From the NCBI GenBank assembly GCA_037893225.1, contig JAZGUH010000146.1, positions 186,001 to 250,000 of the forward strand: DNA of 64,000 nt. Direction: 5' to 3'. The DNA comes from Hippasteria phrygiana (taxonomy: Eukaryota; Echinodermata; Asteroidea; Valvatida; Goniasteridae). How positions within the stretch are numbered: the stretch's first letter is position 1; each line of letters begins with the position of its first letter. The notes under the pieces were generated by a model. That model was not told where the DNA came from. It did no database searches and saw only the letters and a program-made list of their open reading frames with translations. Below are positions 1 to 7,737 of the stretch, one piece after another. The translations under genes were made by a program, and so were the position numbers.

Positions 1-74
1 TGTCAAAATTACTGAATTTGGTTTTTATTTCATGCAATTATGAATGAGTAAAGCAAGTCCATACCCCAGGGAAT
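1..74 (+). repeat. Partial A unit (3' end) with TT variant
   Basis: This is the last 74 bp of an A unit cut by the window edge. It carries TT at 24-25 (unit positions 182-183) where almost every other A unit has GA. The only other unit with this change is at 25151-25382 (TT at 25332-25333). Confidence 0.95.
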
Positions 75-539
75 TTGACATGCATGGAGCAATAAATAGA
101 CGGTAACATGTACACATAATGTACACATAATTTATTTTTTTCGATTTGGCGGCGATAGCCGAGAACAGCGTTAGCTGATGAAGCAAAGAAATCAGCCAGA
201 ATTTGATTTCTAAAGTAGAATATGCCATTTGGAACGCTTCCAAGTTCATCTTATTTGTCAGTGACGTGGCCCGGAGTAAGATAATTCAAAAAGGGGGACC
301 CGGTTTGTTGACATGCATGGAGCAATAAATAGACGGTAACATGTACACAGATGTTGGCCGGAAAGAAAATAAACATTGCGAGGTTTGAATTTTCTCCACA
401 AGTGTTAACTCTAAGAAGCCGCCGATAATTGCAACATGTAGCGCCAGATCTAAGCTATCCGTACATGTCAAAATTACTGAATTTGGTTGATATTTCATGC
501 AATTATGAATGAGTAAAGCAAGTCCATACCCCAGGGAAT

Positions 540-581
540 TTGACATGCATGGAGCAATAAATAGACGGTAACATGTACACA
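540..581 (+). other. 42 bp head box shared by A and B units
   Basis: This is the only segment common to both unit kinds. It starts at TTGACATGCATGG and ends at GTACACA. It is identical in B and in N, K and T units, while D units change six of its positions (7, 25, 27, 33, 34, 37) and C units change one (28). It contains the 8 bp palindrome CATGCATG and overlapping ACATGT and TGTACA palindromes. It may be a protein-binding or recombination element, but that is inference; it could equally be the relic of the event that joined B to A. Confidence 0.85.
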
Positions 582-594
582 TAATGTACACATA
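573..594 (+). repeat. 11 bp tandem duplication at the A/B divergence point of B
   Basis: ATGTACACATA occurs twice in a row (573-583 and 584-594, unit positions 34-55). The first copy spans the point where B stops matching A (after position 42). A units have only the start of the motif once. The same duplication appears in every B unit I read. Confidence 0.9.
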
Positions 595-638
595 ATTTAT
601 TTTTTTCGATTTGGCGGCGATAGCCGAGAACAGCGTTA

Positions 639-661
639 GCTGATGAAGCAAAGAAATCAGC
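639..661 (+). repeat. Short inverted repeat in B, 6 bp arms
   Basis: GCTGAT (639-644) and ATCAGC (656-661) are inverted copies separated by 11 nt. The B' substitution (T to A at unit position 105) breaks the last pair of this arm. Whether it forms a hairpin is unknown; six pairs is a weak stem. Confidence 0.5.
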
Positions 662-693
662 CAGAATTTGATTTCTAAAGTAGAATATGCCAT

Positions 694-708
694 TTGGAAC
701 GCTTCCAA
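694..708 (+). repeat. Short inverted repeat in B, TTGGAA-CGC-TTCCAA
   Basis: A perfect 6 bp inverted repeat with a 3 nt centre sits at B positions 155-169 and recurs in all B units. It could bind a dimeric protein or may be chance. The GAA-nnn-TTC spacing is not that of a heat-shock element, which uses two intervening bases. Confidence 0.45.
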
Positions 709-1701
709 GTTCATCTTATTTGTCAGTGACGTGGCCCGGAGTAAGATAATTCAAAAAGGGGGACCCGGTTTGTTGACATGCATGGAGCAATAAATAGACG
801 GTAACATGTACACAGATGTTGGCCGGAAAGAAAATAAACATTGCGAGGTTTGAATTTTCTCCACAAGTGTTAACTCTAAGAAGCCGCCGATAATTGCAAC
901 ATGTAGCGCCAGATCTAAGCTATCCGTACATGTCAAAATTACTGAATTTGGTTGATATTTCATGCAATTATGAATGAGTAAAGCAAGTCCATACCCCAGG
1001 GAATTTGACATGCATGGAGCAATAAATAGACGGTAACATGTACACATAATGTACACATAATTTATTTTTTTCGATTTGGCGGCGATAGCCGAGAACAGCG
1101 TTAGCTGATGAAGCAAAGAAATCAGCCAGAATTTGATTTCTAAAGTAGAATATGCCATTTGGAACGCTTCCAAGTTCATCTTATTTGTCAGTGACGTGGC
1201 CCGGAGTAAGATAATTCAAAAAGGGGGACCCGGTTTGTTGACATGCATGGAGCAATAAATAGACGGTAACATGTACACAGATGTTGGCCGGAAAGAAAAT
1301 AAACATTGCGAGGTTTGAATTTTCTCCACAAGTGTTAACTCTAAGAAGCCGCCGATAATTGCAACATGTAGCGCCAGATCTAAGCTATCCATACATGTCA
1401 AAATTACTGAATTTGGTTGATATTTCATGCAATTATGAATGAGTAAAGCAAGTCCATACCCCAGGGAATTTGACATGCATGGAGCAATAAATAGACGGTA
1501 ACATGTACACAGGTGTTGGCCGGAAAGAAAATAAACATTGCGAGGTTTGAATTTTCTCCACAAGTGTTAACTCTAAGAAGCCGCCGATAATTGCAACATG
1601 TAGCGCCAGATCTAAGCTATCCATACATGTCAAAATTACTGAATTTGGTTGATATTTCATGCAATTATGAATGAGTAAAGCAAGTCCATACCCCAGGGAA
1701 T

Positions 1702-1933
1702 TTGACATGCATGGAGCAATAAATAGACAGTAACATGTACACAGATGGTGGCCGGGAAGAAAATAAACATTGCGAGGTTTGAATTTTCTCCACAAGTGTT
1801 AACTCTAAGAAGCCGCCGATAATTGCAACATGTAGCGCCAGATCTAAGCTATCCATACATGTCAAAATTACTGAATTTGGTTGATATTTCATGCAATTAT
1901 GAATGAGTAAAGCAAGTCCATACCCCAGGGAAT
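1702..1933 (+). repeat. A unit, C type (intermediate head), copy 1
   Basis: Carries G to A at unit position 28 plus the D-type changes at 47 and 55, but lacks D changes at 7-37. It may be a recombinant or an intermediate between N and D. Only two copies exist, here and at 28171, both followed by B-N-T-B. Confidence 0.93.
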
Positions 1934-3095
1934 TTGACATGCATGGAGCAATAAATAGACGGTAACATGTACACATAATGTACACATAATTTATTTTTTT
2001 CGATTTGGCGGCGATAGCCGAGAACAGCGTTAGCTGATGAAGCAAAGAAATCAGCCAGAATTTGATTTCTAAAGTAGAATATGCCATTTGGAACGCTTCC
2101 AAGTTCATCTTATTTGTCAGTGACGTGGCCCGGAGTAAGATAATTCAAAAAGGGGGACCCGGTTTGTTGACATGCATGGAGCAATAAATAGACGGTAACA
2201 TGTACACAGATGTTGGCCGGAAAGAAAATAAACATTGCGAGGTTTGAATTTTCTCCACAAGTGTTAACTCTAAGAAGCCGCCGATAATTGCAACATGTAG
2301 CGCCAGATCTAAGCTATCCATACATGTCAAAATTACTGAATTTGGTTGATATTTCATGCAATTATGAATGAGTAAAGCAAGTCCATACCCCAGGGAATTT
2401 GACATGCATGGAGCAATAAATAGACGGTAACATGTACACAGATGTTGGCCGGAAAGAAAATAAACATTGCGAGGTTTGAATTTTCTCCACAAGTGTTAAC
2501 TCTAAGAAGCCGCCGATAATTGCAACATGTAGCGCCAGATCTAAGCTATCCGTACATGTCAAAATTACTGAATTTGGTTGATATTTCATGCAATTATGAA
2601 TGAGTAAAGCAAGTCCATACCCCAGGGAATTTGACATGCATGGAGCAATAAATAGACGGTAACATGTACACATAATGTACACATAATTTATTTTTTTCGA
2701 TTTGGCGGCGATAGCCGAGAACAGCGTTAGCTGATGAAGCAAAGAAATCAGCCAGAATTTGATTTCTAAAGTAGAATATGCCATTTGGAACGCTTCCAAG
2801 TTCATCTTATTTGTCAGTGACGTGGCCCGGAGTAAGATAATTCAAAAAGGGGGACCCGGTTTGTTGACATGCATGGAGCAATAAATAGACGGTAACATGT
2901 ACACAGATGTTGGCCGGAAAGAAAATAAACATTGCGAGGTTTGAATTTTCTCCACAAGTGTTAACTCTAAGAAGCCGCCGATAATTGCAACATGTAGCGC
3001 CAGATCTAAGCTATCCGTACATGTCAAAATTACTGAATTTGGTTGATATTTCATGCAATTATGAATGAGTAAAGCAAGTCCATACCCCAGGGAAT

Positions 3096-3327
3096 TTGAC
3101 AGGCATGGAGCAATAAATAAAAGGTAATCTGCACACAGATGGTGGCCGGGAAGAAAATAAACATTGCGAGGTTTGAATTTTCTCCACAAGTGTTAACTCT
3201 AAGAAGCCGCCGATAATTGCAACATGTAGCGCCAGATCTAAGCTATCCATACATGTCAAAATTACTGAATTTGGTTGATATTTCATGCAATTATGAATGA
3301 GTAAAGCAAGTCCATACCCCAGGGAAT
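3096..3327 (+). repeat. A unit, D type (divergent head)
   Basis: Eight substitutions against N, all within the first 55 bp: positions 7 (T to G), 25 (G to A), 27 (C to A), 33 (C to T), 34 (A to C), 37 (T to C), 47 (T to G) and 55 (A to G). The remaining 177 bp match N. The change at 7 destroys CATGCATG and the NsiI site. I count 32 D-headed units. Clustering of all changes at one end suggests conversion from, or recombination with, a more diverged unit outside this window. Confidence 0.95.
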
Positions 3328-3559
3328 TTGACATGCATGGAGCAATAAATAGACGGTAACATGTACACAGATGTTGGCCGGAAAGAAAATAAACATTGCG
3401 AGGTTTGAATTTTCTCCACAAGTTTTAACTCTAAGAAGCCGCCGATAATTGCAACATGTAGCGCCAGATCTAAGCTATCCATACATGTCAAAATTACTGA
3501 ATTTGGTTGATATTTCATGCAATTATGAATGAGTAAAGCAAGTCCATACCCCAGGGAAT
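3328..3559 (+). repeat. A unit, K type (T at position 97)
   Basis: Identical by eye to N except G to T at unit position 97 (3424 here), which removes the HpaI site GTTAAC. K normally stands before N. It occurs in most HORs, after D or directly after B. Confidence 0.95.
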
Positions 3560-3791
3560 TTGACATGCATGGAGCAATAAATAGACGGTAACATGTACAC
3601 AGATGTTGGCCGGAAAGAAAATAAACATTGCGAGGTTTGAATTTTCTCCACAAGTGTTAACTCTAAGAAGCCGCCGATAATTGCAACATGTAGCGCCAGA
3701 TCTAAGCTATCCATACATGTCAAAATTACTGAATTTGGTTGATATTTCATGCAATTATGAATGAGTAAAGCAAGTCCATACCCCAGGGAAT
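3560..3791 (+). repeat. A unit, N type, reference copy (232 bp)
   Basis: This is the base haplotype: G at 97, A at 154, and an unmodified head. GC is 89/232 (38%). It contains one BglII site (AGATCT), one NsiI site (ATGCAT) at the head and one HpaI site (GTTAAC) covering position 97. A CTCTAAGAAGCCGCCGATAA segment lies near the middle. Six CpG are present against about 8.5 expected from composition, so there is no strong CpG loss. Confidence 0.97.
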
Positions 3792-3799
3792 TTGACATG
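3716..3799 (+). repeat. Inverted repeat spanning the A-A unit junction
   Basis: CATGTCAAA (3716-3724) in the unit tail is the exact reverse complement of TTTGACATG (3791-3799) at the next unit's start, 66 nt apart. A small nested pair, TTCAT and ATGAA, lies between them. The arrangement recurs at each junction leading into an N-type head. D heads break one pair, N' breaks another, and a preceding B shortens the match to 8 bp. It could extrude as a stem-loop, which I cannot test. Confidence 0.5.
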
Positions 3800-4023
3800 C
3801 ATGGAGCAATAAATAGACGGTAACATGTACACAGATGTTGGCCGGAAAGAAAATAAACATTGCGAGGTTTGAATTTTCTCCACAAGTGTTAACTCTAAGA
3901 AGCCGCCGATAATTGCAACATGTAGCGCCAGATCTAAGCTATCCGTACATGTCAAAATTACTGAATTTGGTTGATATTTCATGCAATTATGAATGAGTAA
4001 AGCAAGTCCATACCCCAGGGAAT
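3792..4023 (+). repeat. A unit, T type (G at position 154)
   Basis: Differs from N by A to G at unit position 154 (3945 here), turning TATCCATAC into TATCCGTAC and adding a CpG. T units flank B: the unit before B is usually T, and the unit after B is often T. Confidence 0.95.
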
Positions 4024-5415
4024 TTGACATGCATGGAGCAATAAATAGACGGTAACATGTACACAGATGTTGGCCGGAAAGAAAATAAACATTGCGAGGT
4101 TTGAATTTTCTCCACAAGTTTTAACTCTAAGAAGCCGCCGATAATTGCAACATGTAGCGCCAGATCTAAGCTATCCATACATGTCAAAATTACTGAATTT
4201 GGTTGATATTTCATGCAATTATGAATGAGTAAAGCAAGTCCATACCCCAGGGAATTTGACATGCATGGAGCAATAAATAGACGGTAACATGTACACAGAT
4301 GTTGGCCGGAAAGAAAATAAACATTGCGAGGTTTGAATTTTCTCCACAAGTGTTAACTCTAAGAAGCCGCCGATAATTGCAACATGTAGCGCCAGATCTA
4401 AGCTATCCATACATGTCAAAATTACTGAATTTGGTTGATATTTCATGCAATTATGAATGAGTAAAGCAAGTCCATACCCCAGGGAATTTGACATGCATGG
4501 AGCAATAAATAGACGGTAACATGTACACAGATGTTGGCCGGAAAGAAAATAAACATTGCGAGGTTTGAATTTTCTCCACAAGTGTTAACTCTAAGAAGCC
4601 GCCGATAATTGCAACATGTAGCGCCAGATCTAAGCTATCCGTACATGTCAAAATTACTGAATTTGGTTGATATTTCATGCAATTATGAATGAGTAAAGCA
4701 AGTCCATACCCCAGGGAATTTGACATGCATGGAGCAATAAATAGACGGTAACATGTACACAGATGTTGGCCGGAAAGAAAATAAACATTGCGAGGTTTGA
4801 ATTTTCTCCACAAGTTTTAACTCTAAGAAGCCGCCGATAATTGCAACATGTAGCGCCAGATCTAAGCTATCCATACATGTCAAAATTACTGAATTTGGTT
4901 GATATTTCATGCAATTATGAATGAGTAAAGCAAGTCCATACCCCAGGGAATTTGACATGCATGGAGCAATAAATAGACGGTAACATGTACACAGATGTTG
5001 GCCGGAAAGAAAATAAACATTGCGAGGTTTGAATTTTCTCCACAAGTGTTAACTCTAAGAAGCCGCCGATAATTGCAACATGTAGCGCCAGATCTAAGCT
5101 ATCCATACATGTCAAAATTACTGAATTTGGTTGATATTTCATGCAATTATGAATGAGTAAAGCAAGTCCATACCCCAGGGAATTTGACATGCATGGAGCA
5201 ATAAATAGACGGTAACATGTACACAGATGTTGGCCGGAAAGAAAATAAACATTGCGAGGTTTGAATTTTCTCCACAAGTGTTAACTCTAAGAAGCCGCCG
5301 ATAATTGCAACATGTAGCGCCAGATCTAAGCTATCCGTACATGTCAAAATTACTGAATTTGGTTGATATTTCATGCAATTATGAATGAGTAAAGCAAGTC
5401 CATACCCCAGGGAAT

Positions 5416-7737
5416 TTGACATGCATGGAGCAATAAATAGACGGTAACATGTACACATAATGTACACATAATTTATTTTTTTCGATTTGGCGGCGATAGC
5501 CGAGAACAGCGTTAGCTGATGAAGCAAAGAAATCAGCCAGAATTTGATTTCTAAAGTAGAATATGCCATTTGGAACGCTTCCAAGTTCATCTTATTTGTC
5601 AGTGACGTGGCCCGGAGTAAGATAATTCAAAAAGGGGGACCCGGTTTGTTGACATGCATGGAGCAATAAATAGACGGTAACATGTACACAGATGTTGGCC
5701 GGAAAGAAAATAAACATTGCGAGGTTTGAATTTTCTCCACAAGTGTTAACTCTAAGAAGCCGCCGATAATTGCAACATGTAGCGCCAGATCTAAGCTATC
5801 CGTACATGTCAAAATTACTGAATTTGGTTGATATTTCATGCAATTATGAATGAGTAAAGCAAGTCCATACCCCAGGGAATTTGACAGGCATGGAGCAATA
5901 AATAAAAGGTAATCTGCACACAGATGGTGGCCGGGAAGAAAATAAACATTGCGAGGTTTGAATTTTCTCCACAAGTGTTAACTCTAAGAAGCCGCCGATA
6001 ATTGCAACATGTAGCGCCAGATCTAAGCTATCCATACATGTCAAAATTACTGAATTTGGTTGATATTTCATGCAATTATGAATGAGTAAAGCAAGTCCAT
6101 ACCCCAGGGAATTTGACATGCATGGAGCAATAAATAGACGGTAACATGTACACAGATGTTGGCCGGAAAGAAAATAAACATTGCGAGGTTTGAATTTTCT
6201 CCACAAGTTTTAACTCTAAGAAGCCGCCGATAATTGCAACATGTAGCGCCAGATCTAAGCTATCCATACATGTCAAAATTACTGAATTTGGTTGATATTT
6301 CATGCAATTATGAATGAGTAAAGCAAGTCCATACCCCAGGGAATTTGACATGCATGGAGCAATAAATAGACGGTAACATGTACACAGATGTTGGCCGGAA
6401 AGAAAATAAACATTGCGAGGTTTGAATTTTCTCCACAAGTGTTAACTCTAAGAAGCCGCCGATAATTGCAACATGTAGCGCCAGATCTAAGCTATCCATA
6501 CATGTCAAAATTACTGAATTTGGTTGATATTTCATGCAATTATGAATGAGTAAAGCAAGTCCATACCCCAGGGAATTTGACATGCATGGAGCAATAAATA
6601 GACGGTAACATGTACACAGATGTTGGCCGGAAAGAAAATAAACATTGCGAGGTTTGAATTTTCTCCACAAGTGTTAACTCTAAGAAGCCGCCGATAATTG
6701 CAACATGTAGCGCCAGATCTAAGCTATCCGTACATGTCAAAATTACTGAATTTGGTTGATATTTCATGCAATTATGAATGAGTAAAGCAAGTCCATACCC
6801 CAGGGAATTTGACATGCATGGAGCAATAAATAGACGGTAACATGTACACATAATGTACACATAATTTATTTTTTTCGATTTGGCGGCGATAGCCGAGAAC
6901 AGCGTTAGCTGATGAAGCAAAGAAATCAGCCAGAATTTGATTTCTAAAGTAGAATATGCCATTTGGAACGCTTCCAAGTTCATCTTATTTGTCAGTGACG
7001 TGGCCCGGAGTAAGATAATTCAAAAAGGGGGACCCGGTTTGTTGACATGCATGGAGCAATAAATAGACGGTAACATGTACACAGATGTTGGCCGGAAAGA
7101 AAATAAACATTGCGAGGTTTGAATTTTCTCCACAAGTTTTAACTCTAAGAAGCCGCCGATAATTGCAACATGTAGCGCCAGATCTAAGCTATCCATACAT
7201 GTCAAAATTACTGAATTTGGTTGATATTTCATGCAATTATGAATGAGTAAAGCAAGTCCATACCCCAGGGAATTTGACATGCATGGAGCAATAAATAGAC
7301 GGTAACATGTACACAGATGTTGGCCGGAAAGAAAATAAACATTGCGAGGTTTGAATTTTCTCCACAAGTGTTAACTCTAAGAAGCCGCCGATAATTGCAA
7401 CATGTAGCGCCAGATCTAAGCTATCCATACATGTCAAAATTACTGAATTTGGTTGATATTTCATGCAATTATGAATGAGTAAAGCAAGTCCATACCCCAG
7501 GGAATTTGACATGCATGGAGCAATAAATAGACGGTAACATGTACACAGATGTTGGCCGGAAAGAAAATAAACATTGCGAGGTTTGAATTTTCTCCACAAG
7601 TGTTAACTCTAAGAAGCCGCCGATAATTGCAACATGTAGCGCCAGATCTAAGCTATCCGTACATGTCAAAATTACTGAATTTGGTTGATATTTCATGCAA
7701 TTATGAATGAGTAAAGCAAGTCCATACCCCAGGGAAT
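5416..7737 (+). repeat. HOR B-T-D-K-N-T plus B-K-N-T (2,322 bp)
   Basis: B5416, T5649, D5881, K6113, N6345, T6577, then B6809, K7042, N7274, T7506. The second half equals the first with T and D removed, so 1,393 bp and 929 bp HORs differ by a two-unit deletion or insertion. Confidence 0.94.

Larger units (their letters stand above)
540..772 (+). repeat. B unit, reference copy (233 bp)
   Basis: The first 42 bp equal the N-type A head, then the sequence departs completely. The body has an 11 bp direct duplication, a T7 tract, a GGCGGCGATAG stretch and a 3' end with AAAAAGGGGGACCCGG. GC is about 40%. It lacks the BglII site (AGATCT) found in A. The 56 B units start at 75, 540, 1005, 1934, 2631, 5416, 6809, 7738, 10291, 11220, 12613, 13542, 14935, 15864, 17257, 18650, 19579, 20972, 22365, 23526, 25383, 25848, 27241, 27706, 28403, 29100, 31885, 33278, 33975, 35136, 35833, 36530, 37459, 39084, 39781, 40710, 41407, 42104, 43033, 44194, 44891, 46284, 47213, 49070, 49999, 51392, 52321, 53714, 55107, 56036, 57429, 58822, 60679, 61840, 62769 and 63466. 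The origin of the body is unknown to me. Confidence 0.97.
1..2630 (+). repeat. Array segment: A-B alternation, then N-N-C
   Basis: Order after the partial unit: B75, T308, B540, T773, B1005, N1238, N1470, C1702, B1934, N2167, T2399. The strict B-T-B-T alternation gives a 465 bp dimer. N1470 has a private A to G at 1513. Much of this segment recurs at 25.3-29.1 kb, with extra N units there. Confidence 0.93.
2631..5415 (+). repeat. HOR B-T-D followed by three K-N-T trimers
   Basis: B2631, T2864, D3096, then K3328, N3560, T3792, K4024, N4256, T4488, K4720, N4952, T5184. The 696 bp K-N-T trimer is repeated three times without a B. The same block is found at 29100-31884. Confidence 0.94.

Noticed and set aside
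75..110. Bacterial-type promoter: TTGACA at each unit start followed by an AT-rich region
   Set aside because: TTGACA is simply part of the repeat, no TATAAT-like hexamer lies 16-18 bp downstream, and there is no gene to drive in a eukaryotic satellite.
596..622. Similarity between A (GCCGCCGATAA) and B (GGCGGCGATAG) as proof of common origin of the bodies
   Set aside because: The positions differ by about 37 bp within the unit, and other weak matches are offset by different amounts, so no collinear alignment holds by eye.
696..706. Heat-shock element at GGAA-CGC-TTCC in B
   Set aside because: Spacing between GAA and TTC is three bases rather than two and there is no third pentamer.
744..772. 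B 3' end (GAGTAAGATAATTC then AAAAAGGGGGACCCGG) as a terminator or transposon end
   Set aside because: No stable stem-loop, no target-site duplication and no terminal inverted repeat relative to the B start.
760..776. CENP-B box near the end of B (ACCCGG region, reverse complement AAACCGGGT)
   Set aside because: The A-nn-CGGG half fits, but the required TTCG half is TGTC here. The TTCGATTTGGCGGCG stretch in B also fails at the A and CGGG positions.
5147..5590. 147-codon reverse-strand open frame starting at the ATG near the B end and running into the A unit
   Set aside because: It recurs at many B units with the same stops, crosses the A/B join, has no recognisable domain, and overlaps equally open frames in another phase. 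The 115-120 codon versions start at TTG only. Treated as a product of the repeat.
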